A stretch of DNA of 14,797 bases from Acidobacteriaceae bacterium (GTDB lineage Bacteria; Acidobacteriota; Terriglobia; Terriglobales; Acidobacteriaceae). The notes beneath the pieces were generated by a model. That model did no database searches, had not been told where the DNA came from, and was given only the letters and a program-made list of their open reading frames with translations. Shown here piece by piece: positions 1 through 6,285 of this stretch. The stretch is from NCBI GenBank assembly GCA_003152795.1, contig PMBA01000105.1:1-14797 (forward strand), in the 5' to 3' direction. Numbering within the stretch: the stretch's first letter is position 1; each line of letters opens with the position of its first letter. Both the position numbers and the translations under genes were made by a program.

Positions 1-263
1 ATTCTCTGACCTCGTCGCCCACAGGCGCAGCCCTCAGCGGCAGCACCGTCTCCTGGACTCCAACCGCCGCTCAGTCGCGCGTCTCCAACAGCTTCGCCGT
101 GACCGCGGCCACCGCCTCGGGAGGCACCGCCCAGCAGTCCTGGACCGTCACGCCCGGCGGCACCATCACCGTCAACTGGATCAACAATTATTGGACGGCG
201 ACCGGCAGCTCGGGCAATTTCATGCAGCGGTGTCGGTTCCGGCAGACCCTTCGGTGGCAATGA
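1..263 (+). CDS. Ig/cadherin-like fragment of a large exported protein (5' partial, ends at a frameshift)
   Basis: Reading from base 3, this stretch gives an open frame with no start in the window. It is rich in Ser, Thr, Ala and Gly and contains SGSTVSWTPTAAQ, SFAVTAATASGGTAQQSWTV and GGTITVNWINNYWTATG, with the alternating pattern of a bacterial Ig or cadherin-like beta-sandwich repeat. It runs into a stop at 261-263, but from about base 225 its residues (QRCRFRQTLRW) no longer look like the same protein. The natural continuation, a VSVPADPSVAMNLSALV segment, lies in the next frame and is annotated as the following CDS. The two are therefore almost certainly one gene, split by a missing base or two extra bases near 200-240. 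The cause could be a sequencing or assembly error or a real mutation. Cell-surface or secreted location is inferred from composition. Confidence 0.6.
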   Translation, partial: SLTSSPTGAALSGSTVSWTPTAAQSRVSNSFAVTAATASGGTAQQSWTVTPGGTITVNWINNYWTATGSSGNFMQRCRFRQTLRWQ

Positions 264-1705
264 ATCTCTCCGCGCTGGTGACCAACCCCGACGGCTCGAT
301 CACCGTGCAAAAAGGTTCCGCGACTTCCACTCCCGGTGTTTTCATCATTCCCAACGTTCCCGCAGGCTCTTACTGGCTGCAGACGGGATCCGGCAATTTC
401 TGGACCAGCACCAGCACCTTCGACGCGGGCACGGACATCGCAGGCCCTCAGGAACCCACGCTCGCTAGCCCACAGAACACCTCCGCCAGCTTCAACATGT
501 CGGGATTGGACGCCGTCGGGCAAGTCACGGTTGTCAATGTCGTCTTTCCGGTAGCCGGATACCCTACCCTGGGTTTTGGAGAAGCACCTCCCTCGACGAC
601 TCTCTCATTCCCGAGTGTGCCCCTCAATCCAAACGTCGACTGGTCGAAGATGGACAGCGCTTTTTTCTTACAGTACGTACCGCAGTCTCTCGGCCTGCTC
701 AACAATCTGGTGATCGGACCGTCGGTGAACGCAAGCCTTGCGCTTACCGATGGCACGGTGAACACGATCACGGAACAGCTTCAGCCCAGCCCGCAAGCTT
801 TCGTCGATTTGAGCGTGCCCGGCGCATCGCAGTGGGCGCCTCTATTCACCGCCAATGCCGCGCCGGTGACTCCGACCCCGTATTCCTCGGCGCTGTCGAT
901 TTCGGCGCAAGCTTATATTAGTGGCCGGTTGGCTTCGGGAACAGGATCGCCTTCGAACGTTGGAATCCCGAGTGTCCCGTCGCTAAAGCTAGCCGCTACA
1001 ACGTTTGGCGACGAATCTGGCACCACCGGCTGCGCCGTACAGGAATTCAACCCGAATCCCCAACCTGCGATCCTCATCGATGTAACCTTTGGGGATCTGC
1101 TGTACGGCGACCCGTTCCCGTCCACGTGGACGCGAGTTCTTTCCCTGTGTCAGATGTTCACGGCAGCGCTTCCAGTCCCAAACTCCAGCGCGACCGCAAA
1201 CTTCGCCCTGGTGGACAGTGCATCGGTAGCGCCAGCCGAGAATGTATCGCTGGGGCCGGTAGTTTCAATCGTGCGGAACCCTACCATCAATGGCGCCAGC
1301 TTTTTCACGGCTGCCACGCTCAACACCGCCGAGGTTCCTTTGGGTTGGGCAGCACCCTCCGGCGCCGCTCCTTATGGCTATTCTGTGCGCGCGTATGTTC
1401 TGGACATGGCTACGGGCGTACCAACCTACAACATAACCGGCGGGGTTTTTTCCGTAGAGCAGACTTCGATTACGTTGCCACCGCTCGCGGCAGGAAACAC
1501 TTACGTCTTCGCGATTACCGCCGAGGCGGACGGCACTGCCAATATTCAGACCGCCCCATTCCGGTCGTCTCTGCCCACCGGAACCGCGACGGTTGTTTCC
1601 GCGCCGATTACGACCAGTTCGGGAGCGCTCACCCCGGCCATTCACGGCGATCGTCGCGTCATCACGAGGCTTTCGCAGGCTCAACCCGCCGTCAAGGGAC
1701 ACTGA
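191..1705 (+). CDS. C-terminal part of a large exported beta-sandwich protein (Fn3-like)
   Basis: This frame encodes up to 504 residues ending at TGA 1703-1705. The formal start is a TTG at 191 with no ribosome site, so it is an artefact of the upstream frameshift rather than a true start. Residues 14-68 resemble a carboxypeptidase-regulatory or CNA-B-like module; GVFIIPNVPAGSYWLQTG is its typical closing strand. Residues 115-350 are further beta-rich sequence with two Cys (281, 320). Residues 356-472 look like a fibronectin type III domain (strands ending TSITLPPLAAGNTYVFAITA). There is no membrane anchor, LPXTG or PEP-CTERM signal at the C-terminus, which ends in a basic tail. The role is unknown; a secreted or surface adhesion-type protein is inferred. 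The family style is common in Acidobacteriota. Confidence 0.7.
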   Translation: MDGDRQLGQFHAAVSVPADPSVAMNLSALVTNPDGSITVQKGSATSTPGVFIIPNVPAGSYWLQTGSGNFWTSTSTFDAGTDIAGPQEPTLASPQNTSASFNMSGLDAVGQVTVVNVVFPVAGYPTLGFGEAPPSTTLSFPSVPLNPNVDWSKMDSAFFLQYVPQSLGLLNNLVIGPSVNASLALTDGTVNTITEQLQPSPQAFVDLSVPGASQWAPLFTANAAPVTPTPYSSALSISAQAYISGRLASGTGSPSNVGIPSVPSLKLAATTFGDESGTTGCAVQEFNPNPQPAILIDVTFGDLLYGDPFPSTWTRVLSLCQMFTAALPVPNSSATANFALVDSASVAPAENVSLGPVVSIVRNPTINGASFFTAATLNTAEVPLGWAAPSGAAPYGYSVRAYVLDMATGVPTYNITGGVFSVEQTSITLPPLAAGNTYVFAITAEADGTANIQTAPFRSSLPTGTATVVSAPITTSSGALTPAIHGDRRVITRLSQAQPAVKGH

Positions 1706-1724
1706 ATGGAGCGCTTCCGATAAT
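1696..1724 (+). promoter_or_regulatory. Candidate promoter for the SDR gene, with duplicated -10
   Basis: GGGACA at 1696-1701 (4 of 6 to the sigma-70 -35) is followed after 17 bases by GATAAT at 1719-1724 (5 of 6 to -10). A second GATAAT lies at 1735-1740. The -35 box overlaps the stop codon region of the preceding gene. No clear Shine-Dalgarno precedes the ATG at 1755. Confidence 0.4.
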
Positions 1725-1745
1725 CTAAGCTTCTGATAATGTAAG
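1714..1745. repeat. Two tandem 16-bp repeats carrying the -10 boxes
   Basis: CTTCCGATAATCTAAG (1714-1729) is directly followed by CTTCTGATAATGTAAG (1730-1745), 14 of 16 identical. Each copy carries one GATAAT. This looks like a local duplication of a promoter segment, or a pair of regulator half-sites. Confidence 0.75.
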
Positions 1746-1754
1746 ACTGACTCT

Positions 1755-2516
1755 ATGGATCTTTCCCTGCATTCCAAAGTTGCTCTTATCACCGGCGGTT
1801 CGCGTGGAATCGGCGCGGCGGCGGTGCGGTTGTTTGTGGCCGCGGGCGCGAAAGTTGTCTTCAACTATCAAACGGCGAAGGCTCAGGCCGACGCCCTGGT
1901 GCTTGAATGCGGCGGCGAAAATTGTCGCGCGGTGCAGAGCGATCTTTCGACCACGGAAGCGGCACAGAAGCTGGTGTCGTCCGCGATCGAGGCCTTCGGG
2001 CGCCTCGACATTCTGGTCGCGAATCACGGCATCTGGCCGCCCGAGGATGCGCCCATAGATCGCATGTCCGATGAACAGTGGCATCGCACCATCGCGGTGA
2101 ATCTGGACAGCGTATTTTCCCTGGTCAAGCACTCTGTCGGACATATGAAAAGGCAGGGTGGCGGCCACATTGTGCTGGTCAGTTCGACGGCCGGCCAGCG
2201 CGGCGAAGCTTTCCACTGTGATTACGCAGCCTCGAAGGGTGCGCTGATCAGCATGGTGAAAGGATTGTCGACGGAACTGGCGCGGGATAGCATCCATGTC
2301 AATTGCGTCGCGCCGGGCTGGGTGGCGACGGATATGTCTGCGGAGGCGCTGAACGACCCGCCCACCCGCGAAAAAGTTTTTCGAACCATCCCGATGGGGC
2401 GCGTGGGTACGACGGACGAGATCGCTGGCCCGATTCTGTTCCTGTGCACGCCCTACGCTGGATTTATCACGGGCGAAGTTTTCAACGTAAACGGCGGCGC
2501 GGTGCTGGTGGGGTAA
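1755..2516 (+). CDS. SDR-family NAD(P)-dependent oxidoreductase (FabG-like)
   Basis: A classical short-chain dehydrogenase/reductase of 253 residues, the usual length. The Rossmann cofactor motif is TGGSRGIG at 13-20, followed by the structural ANHG at 89-92 in place of NNAG. The catalytic tetrad is complete: N116, S144, Y157 and K161 (YAASK). A PG motif follows (APGWVATDM, 186-194), and the C-terminus has the usual TGEVFNVNGGAVLVG ending. The closest well-known relative is FabG 3-oxoacyl-ACP reductase, but SDR substrates cannot be read from sequence and no other fatty-acid gene is adjacent, so I give no symbol. It is predicted to be cytosolic. The ATG at 1755 lies about 15 bases after a -10-like box with no ribosome site, so the leader may be very short. 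A GC-rich hairpin follows 17 bases after the stop. Confidence 0.9.
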   Translation: MDLSLHSKVALITGGSRGIGAAAVRLFVAAGAKVVFNYQTAKAQADALVLECGGENCRAVQSDLSTTEAAQKLVSSAIEAFGRLDILVANHGIWPPEDAPIDRMSDEQWHRTIAVNLDSVFSLVKHSVGHMKRQGGGHIVLVSSTAGQRGEAFHCDYAASKGALISMVKGLSTELARDSIHVNCVAPGWVATDMSAEALNDPPTREKVFRTIPMGRVGTTDEIAGPILFLCTPYAGFITGEVFNVNGGAVLVG

Positions 2517-2532
2517 GACAATTCACCTGGGA

Positions 2533-2550
2533 ACAGCCGCCCCCGGCTGT
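2533..2550. repeat. GC-rich hairpin downstream of the SDR gene
   Basis: ACAGCCG (2533-2539) and CGGCTGT (2544-2550) form a perfect 7-bp stem around a CCCC loop. There is no T-run after it, so a classical intrinsic terminator is not supported. It resembles a REP-like intergenic palindrome or a transcript-end stabiliser. Confidence 0.5.
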
Positions 2551-2613
2551 CCGGGCGAGCGCAGCCGGATCGGTACAGCTAAAATCATCTGGAACGCTTC
2601 TAACCAAATAACC

Positions 2614-3492
2614 ATGCATCGCTTGCTGACCATCCTGCTGCTGTGCGCGCTGGGCAATGCCCAAACCCCGCCGCCCGCTCCAACGTCCGCCCCGGCCCAA
2701 CCTGCCACCAACCTCAATGACTCCGACAATGCCCGCAAGGCGCGAACCGTGCTGGATACGGCGGTCCAGTCGCTGGGTGGAGAACCTTACCTCACCTACG
2801 AAAACAGGAAAGAGGAAGGCCGCTACTATCCGCTCTATCACGGGCGCACCAACAGCACCGGAATTCCTTACAACTACTACCTTGAGTATCCGGACCGGGA
2901 CCGCTTCGAAGTCATCCACACCAAGGACATTTTTCTGATCGAAGGGCAGGTGGGCAACGTCAAGGTCAAGAACAAGTTCGACATTGTGCAGATATTCAAC
3001 GGCGACAAAGGATACGAGACGACCTACAAGGGCACGGCGGCGGTGGAACCTCTCGATTTGGAGAACCATATTCGTCGCCGTCAGCATTCGCTGGAATGGC
3101 TGTTCCGCAAGTGGATACGCGATCCGAACATTGCACTGTTCTACGACGGCGTGAAGGTTGTGAACGGGAAGGAAACCGAAGGAGTCACGCTGCTCAACAG
3201 CCAGAACGATTCGGTCAGCGTTTTCCTGGACCAGAATTCGCATTATCCAATCAAAATCAGTTATTCGTGGCGCGATCTGAAGGACAAGCAGAAAAACGTG
3301 GAAGAAGAAGTTTACGACAATTACAAACTGGTACAGGGAATCTGGACCGCCCACTCCATTACCCGCTATTACAACGGAGAAACCTCGCAACAACGCTTCG
3401 TCAACACTGCGAGCTACAACCAGAAGCTGCCGGATTCGATGTTCGAAGCGGAAGTGACCTACGATCCCAAAGTGCCGCTGAAGAAACGGTGA
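2614..3492 (+). CDS. Secreted LolA-fold-like protein of unknown function
   Basis: A 292-residue protein with an N-terminal signal peptide: MHR, a hydrophobic stretch at 4-14, and a probable cut after GNA (residue 16). A Pro/Ala-rich linker follows to about residue 34. The cysteine at 11 is not in a proper lipobox, so it is predicted to be periplasmic or outer-membrane associated and not a lipoprotein. The mature part has long, mostly beta-strand repeats (VFLDQNSHYPIKISYSW, QRFVNTASYNQKLPDSMFEA) ending close to a DPKVPLKK tail. This is the pattern of the outer-membrane lipoprotein-sorting, LolA/LolB-like superfamily frequent in Acidobacteriota. No catalytic motif is visible, so a role in lipid or lipoprotein binding is only inferred from the fold pattern. 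It starts 97 bases after the SDR gene, with no good ribosome site before the ATG, and ends 81 bases before the brnTA promoter. Confidence 0.8.
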   Translation: MHRLLTILLLCALGNAQTPPPAPTSAPAQPATNLNDSDNARKARTVLDTAVQSLGGEPYLTYENRKEEGRYYPLYHGRTNSTGIPYNYYLEYPDRDRFEVIHTKDIFLIEGQVGNVKVKNKFDIVQIFNGDKGYETTYKGTAAVEPLDLENHIRRRQHSLEWLFRKWIRDPNIALFYDGVKVVNGKETEGVTLLNSQNDSVSVFLDQNSHYPIKISYSWRDLKDKQKNVEEEVYDNYKLVQGIWTAHSITRYYNGETSQQRFVNTASYNQKLPDSMFEAEVTYDPKVPLKKR

Positions 3493-3573
3493 GACAGCGC
3501 GTTCACGCTACGCGATGCTCCGCCACGCGCGATGATCCCGATCGGCATAAAACCTCCGAGATGCACGGGCAGC

Positions 3574-3603
3574 TTGACACTCCACCGGGTGTGTGTACAT
3601 AAT
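3574..3603 (+). promoter_or_regulatory. brnTA promoter (consensus -35)
   Basis: TTGACA at 3574-3579 matches the sigma-70 -35 perfectly. CATAAT at 3598-3603 (5 of 6) lies 18 bases further on and serves as the -10. A start site near 3610 would leave a leader of about 30 bases before brnT, with an AAAGGCG ribosome site at 3632-3638. Confidence 0.7.
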
Positions 3604-3608
3604 GTACA
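3594..3608. promoter_or_regulatory. Palindromic operator over the brnTA -10
   Basis: TGTACAT (3594-3600), a central A, then ATGTACA (3602-3608): a perfect inverted repeat. It extends to 3591-3611 with one mismatched pair. It covers the whole -10 box, so a bound protein would block polymerase. The expected ligand is BrnA, alone or with BrnT, as known for this family. Confidence 0.7.
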
Positions 3609-3642
3609 TACGCTAAAACTCCAATCCGACTAAAGGCGCAGA

Positions 3643-3930
3643 ATGCTTTTCGAGTGGGGTGAAAGCAAGAGGCAGGCGAACCTCGCAAAACACCACATCG
3701 ATTTTCGGGATGCCAAACGAATATTCGACGGGCCGGTGTTCGAGAGAATGGACAGCCGTCATGGGGAAGACCGCATATTTGCCATCGGCCTCATGGAAGA
3801 CATTGAAATCGTAGTGGTCTACGTAATGCGCGGCCAACGGAGACGACTCATTTCGGCAAGGAGGGCACATCGCAATGAAAGGCAAGAGTACGCGAGCCGG
3901 CTCAAGGGCGCGGGCAAAGGACAACACTGA
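3643..3930 (+). CDS. brnT: BrnT toxin of a type II toxin-antitoxin system
   Basis: The protein has 95 residues, the normal size for BrnT, a RelE-like fold ribonuclease that arrests translation when free. It shows the family landmarks in order: FEW near the start (3-5), spaced K9 and N13, KHHIDF (16-21), an F-D pair at 28-29, R44 with the following IAIGL-like strand, VVYV (58-61), and the C-terminal RLISARRAHRNERQEY (68-83). The start ATG has a ribosome site about 5 bases upstream. The gene follows its own consensus promoter and operator and overlaps the antitoxin gene by 56 bases, which ties expression of the two together. No defect is visible, so the toxin is predicted active. Toxin assignment rests on motif recognition plus the BrnA partner. 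Confidence 0.92.
   Translation: MLFEWGESKRQANLAKHHIDFRDAKRIFDGPVFERMDSRHGEDRIFAIGLMEDIEIVVVYVMRGQRRRLISARRAHRNERQEYASRLKGAGKGQH
3858..3864 (+). promoter_or_regulatory. Strong ribosome site for brnA inside brnT
   Basis: AAGGAGG, a full anti-16S match, lies 10 bases before the ATG at 3875. It decides the brnA start and is much stronger than the AAAGGCG before brnT, which would favour excess antitoxin. Confidence 0.8.
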
Positions 3931-4180
3931 CTTTGGACGCTTGCGCGAGATGCGCGATGAGGACATCGACGACTCCGATATCCCCAAGCTGGGTAAATCG
4001 TTTTGGAAGAATGCCAAACTCACCATGCCGGAGCCAAAGGACCGCCTGACTATCCGGGTTGACCATGATGTTGTGGAATGGCTCAAGAAGAAGGGCAGCG
4101 GCTACCAGACCCGCATTAACGCCATTTTGCGTGCCTACATGAAGGCCCAATCCGATGAAAGCGCACAAAACAGGGCATGA
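3875..4180 (+). CDS. brnA: BrnA antitoxin, DNA-binding RHH-type
   Basis: The protein has 101 residues. The N-terminal part is basic (KGKSTRAGSRARAK). An acidic stretch, DEDIDDSDIP at 28-37, is followed by KNAKLTMPEPK. The C-terminal ribbon-helix-helix unit has strand DRLTIRV (56-62) and helices VVEWLKKKG and GYQTRINAILRAYMKA (76-91), the signature block of BrnA antitoxins. BrnA neutralises BrnT by tight complex formation and, with the toxin, represses the operon. The target here is probably the TGTACAT palindrome upstream of brnT. The start at 3875 is supported by a perfect Shine-Dalgarno and gives a 56-base overlap with brnT. The tail after residue 91 (SDESAQNRA) is not part of the family core. 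Confidence 0.92.
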   Translation: MKGKSTRAGSRARAKDNTDFGRLREMRDEDIDDSDIPKLGKSFWKNAKLTMPEPKDRLTIRVDHDVVEWLKKKGSGYQTRINAILRAYMKAQSDESAQNRA

Positions 4181-4184
4181 CATC

Positions 4185-4190
4185 TATAAT
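4185..4190 (+). promoter_or_regulatory. Candidate -10 box for lpxC
   Basis: TATAAT, a perfect -10, starts four bases after the brnA stop codon. The hexamer 17 bases upstream, CGCACA at 4162-4167, matches the -35 in only 3 of 6 positions. It would give lpxC a promoter separate from the toxin-antitoxin operon, with a leader of about 115 bases. Confidence 0.4.
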
Positions 4191-4226
4191 TGCCTGAACA
4201 AGTTAGCCTCTACCCCCCGTAAACAA

Positions 4227-4254
4227 GCCACGGAGTGTGGCTGTTTTGCCACAC
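4227..4254 (+). promoter_or_regulatory. Mutually exclusive hairpins in the lpxC leader
   Basis: GTGTGGC (4235-4241) pairs perfectly with GCCACAC (4248-4254) around a TGTTTT loop. The GTGGC at 4237-4241 can instead pair with GCCAC at 4227-4231. The two stems share a strand, as in an attenuator-like switch. No T-run follows. It sits 60 bases before the lpxC start. Confidence 0.4.
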
Positions 4255-4313
4255 GCGGAAGTTAACCCCTCCCTGTAAGCTGATACACAGCAAACGACTT
4301 ACATCCGTCCCAG

Positions 4314-5213
4314 TTGACGAACGAACAAACAATTCGCGCTGCGGTCACGTGCACCGGAGTGGGTCTCCACAGCGGTGCGCCAGTCAGCTTGAGGATCCTC
4401 CCGGCGCCGGCCGGCAGCGGAATCGTGTTTCACCGCACCGACCTGGACGGTTTCCCGATCGAAGCCAGCGGACGCAACGTGGCCCGCGTCAGTTATGCCA
4501 CCAGTCTGATGAAGAAGGGCGTGCTCATCTCTACCACCGAGCACCTGCTCTCGGCGTTTACCGGCGTCGGCGTCGACAATGCGATCGTCGAACTGGACAA
4601 TCTGGAGCTGCCCATTCTGGATGGCAGCGCGCGTCCGTTTGTCGAAATGATTCAAAGGGCGGGGATTCGGCGGCAGCGGAAAGCGCGCACTTATCTCCGG
4701 ATCGTGCGCGAGATCGAGTTGCGCGAAGGCGATAAATTCATTGCCGTGTATCCCGCAGACGCCTATTCGGTTTCCTATTCCATCAACTTTCCTCACCCCC
4801 TCATTGGCAAACAGAGCTTCTGTGTGCGGCTGACGAATGGCAGTTATCTGAAGGAGATTGCGCCGGCGCGGACTTTCGGATTTCTGCATGAAGCCGATGC
4901 CATGCGGCAGCAGGGGCTGATTCGGGGGGCGTCAATGGAGAACGCCATCGTGCTGGACCGCGATGAGGTGTTGAATCCGCCCTTGCGATTTCCCGACGAG
5001 TTCGTACGCCACAAGGTCTTGGACCTGATCGGCGACCTGGCTCTGATCGGGAAACAGATACTGGGTTCAGTGGTGGCCGACCGCGCCGGCCACGCCATGC
5101 ATACTGCGCTCGTATCGCGCATCCTGCGCGACCCGTCGTACTGGCAAGAAACCACGGTAGACGAGGAAACAGCGGTGCCCGTGCTCGCTTCCGCGGTCAG
5201 TATTAGCGTTTAA
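4314..5213 (+). CDS. lpxC: UDP-3-O-acyl-N-acetylglucosamine deacetylase
   Basis: LpxC removes the acetyl group from UDP-3-O-acyl-GlcNAc, the committed zinc-dependent step of lipid A synthesis in the cytosol. The protein has 299 residues, matching the family (about 300). Motifs: TGVGLHSG (14-21), TTEHLLSA with E76 and zinc ligand H77, RTFGFLHE (186-193), FVRHKVLDLIGD with zinc ligands H233 and D237, and AGHAMH with catalytic H260. The start is TTG at 4314: it places TGVGLH at the distance from the N-terminus normal for LpxC, and no in-frame ATG exists upstream close by, though no Shine-Dalgarno is visible. It stands alone, with a toxin-antitoxin pair upstream and convergent genes downstream. 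All key residues are intact, so it is probably the essential copy. Confidence 0.96.
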   Translation: MTNEQTIRAAVTCTGVGLHSGAPVSLRILPAPAGSGIVFHRTDLDGFPIEASGRNVARVSYATSLMKKGVLISTTEHLLSAFTGVGVDNAIVELDNLELPILDGSARPFVEMIQRAGIRRQRKARTYLRIVREIELREGDKFIAVYPADAYSVSYSINFPHPLIGKQSFCVRLTNGSYLKEIAPARTFGFLHEADAMRQQGLIRGASMENAIVLDRDEVLNPPLRFPDEFVRHKVLDLIGDLALIGKQILGSVVADRAGHAMHTALVSRILRDPSYWQETTVDEETAVPVLASAVSISV

Positions 5214-5330
5214 TTCCCTCTTTTAGGTCGAACGCCTCCTGCAATCACTCATTGGCGGCTGAATCATGTCGAGCTGACATCGCCTGCATGGATCCTTTCC
5301 GCTTGCTCAGCATTCTTCTCTGATCTCGCT

Positions 5331-5825
5331 CTATTTCGTTGACGTCGACGCCAACACCTCCGCTAGACGGTCGTAGCTAGCGGCCACTCCACTCTCCATG
5401 GGCGACTTCAGGACCGAGTCGCGCGCCTCCGGCGACTCATAACGCACCGACTGCGTGAGTGTGGTCTTTCCGTCCTGCTCGGCCAGGACGAGAGTGCTCA
5501 CTGCCTCGCCCGGATACCACGACTGGTCGAACCGCTCGGTGGCGACCAGTCGTTCCGGCGCCATGATTTCACGGTAAACGCCACCCATGCCCATCTCGGT
5601 CCCGTCGCGGTCGCGGCGCCAGACGTAGCGATAGCTCCCGCCCACTCTCAGATCGATCTCGCACACGGGCATCGACCAGCCGTCCGGTCCAAGTAGCCAT
5701 CTTTTGACCAATGCGGGCTTGGTGCAAGCATCCCAGACCAGCTTGCGCTGCGCTGCGAAAACCCGTGTCATCACGATCTCCCGGTCGCCGCGCGCTGCCA
5801 CTTTCAGAGTCTTCGCGTACTCCAT
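5331..5825 (-). CDS. AHSA1/SRPBCC-family protein
   Basis: A START-like SRPBCC (activator of Hsp90 ATPase homologue 1-like) protein of 164 residues. Typical segments are DREIVMTRVFAAQRKLVWDA near the start, then ALVKRWLLGPDGWSMPVCEI, VGGSYRYVWR, and a C-terminal helix (MESGVAASYDRLAEVL). The fold forms a hydrophobic ligand cavity; the ligand and any catalytic role are unknown. I place the start at the ATG at 5825 because AAAAGGA lies eight bases upstream of it. An ATG at 5843, directly abutting the arsR stop as TAAATG, would add six residues but has no ribosome site. It is the second gene of an operon with the ArsR-type repressor, a pairing seen widely in bacteria, so it is co-regulated with that repressor. 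Confidence 0.88.
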   Translation of the reverse strand: MEYAKTLKVAARGDREIVMTRVFAAQRKLVWDACTKPALVKRWLLGPDGWSMPVCEIDLRVGGSYRYVWRRDRDGTEMGMGGVYREIMAPERLVATERFDQSWYPGEAVSTLVLAEQDGKTTLTQSVRYESPEARDSVLKSPMESGVAASYDRLAEVLASTSTK

Positions 5826-5843
5826 CGGTTCTTTCCTTTTCAT

Positions 5844-6221
5844 TTATTTAGTGGGTGTGTTTCGTGGTCCGTGTTTCTTCTGCCTTTTCCTGAGTTCGCT
5901 GGTCTTCAATTCGGTGAGCAGCGCATCCAGGCGCCGGAACTGGCTATCCCAGAACTGACGGTAGCCTTCCAGCCATGCGTTGGCTTCGGCCAGCGGCCTG
6001 GCTTCCAACCGCCGGGGCCGCCGCTGCGCGTCTCGCCCGCGTGAAATCAATCCCGCGCGCTGTAGCACCTTGAGATGTTTGGAAATCGCAGGCTGGGTCA
6101 TCGCGAACGGCTCGGCCAGTTCCGTCACCGACGCCTCACCAGTCGCGAGCCGGGCCAGGATCGCCCGGCGAGTAGGGTCCGCAAGCGCCGCGAAGGTCGC
6201 GTCCAGGCGATCGGGCGCCAT
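5844..6221 (-). CDS. ArsR-family winged-helix transcriptional repressor
   Basis: The protein has about 125 residues. The core RLDATFAALADPTRRAILARL leads into a winged helix-turn-helix (SVTELAEPFAMTQPAISKHLKVLQRAGLI), then a wing (ISRGRDAQRRPRRLEARPL) and a C-terminal dimerisation helix. It lacks the CVC-type metal site of ArsR/SmtB sensors, so it probably does not sense metals. It belongs to the ArsR subgroup paired with SRPBCC genes. I prefer the ATG at 6221, which starts four residues before the conserved RLDATF core. An in-frame ATG at 6245 would add eight residues but would leave only about seven bases of leader after the predicted promoter. The gene directly abuts its SRPBCC partner. 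Autoregulation is inferred from the repeated boxes at the promoter. Confidence 0.9.
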   Translation of the reverse strand: MAPDRLDATFAALADPTRRAILARLATGEASVTELAEPFAMTQPAISKHLKVLQRAGLISRGRDAQRRPRRLEARPLAEANAWLEGYRQFWDSQFRRLDALLTELKTSELRKRQKKHGPRNTPTK

Positions 6222-6227
6222 TCGTCC

Positions 6228-6256
6228 ATAACCTATTGGTTCCATAACTGTTTGGT
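6228..6256. promoter_or_regulatory. Duplicated 13-bp box at the arsR start (possible operator)
   Basis: ATAACCTATTGGT (6228-6240) and ATAACTGTTTGGT (6244-6256) are direct repeats, 10 of 13 identical, with a 16-bp period. The first copy contains an ACC-N5-GGT dyad. They cover the predicted start site of the arsR-SRPBCC transcript, a usual place for a repressor site. Confidence 0.5.
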
Positions 6257-6258
6257 AA

Positions 6259-6285
6259 CGTATATGAGAACAATCCCGCTGTCAA
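6259..6285 (-). promoter_or_regulatory. arsR-SRPBCC promoter
   Basis: On the minus strand a perfect TTGACA (-35, bases 6280-6285) is followed after 15 bases by TATACG (4 of 6, bases 6259-6264). The spacing is short for sigma-70. The predicted start is near 6252. Confidence 0.5.

Noticed and set aside
1265..1864. 199-codon open frame on the minus strand
   Set aside because: It crosses the end of the surface protein and the start of the SDR gene, both well supported on the plus strand, and shows Arg-rich shadow composition.
2482..3393. 303-codon open frame on the minus strand
   Set aside because: It is antisense to the secreted LolA-like gene and the end of the SDR gene; the plus-strand protein has a signal peptide and coherent strands, while this one has no recognisable domain.
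4299..4889. 196-codon minus-strand frame over lpxC
   Set aside because: lpxC on the plus strand has every catalytic residue; this frame has no domain.
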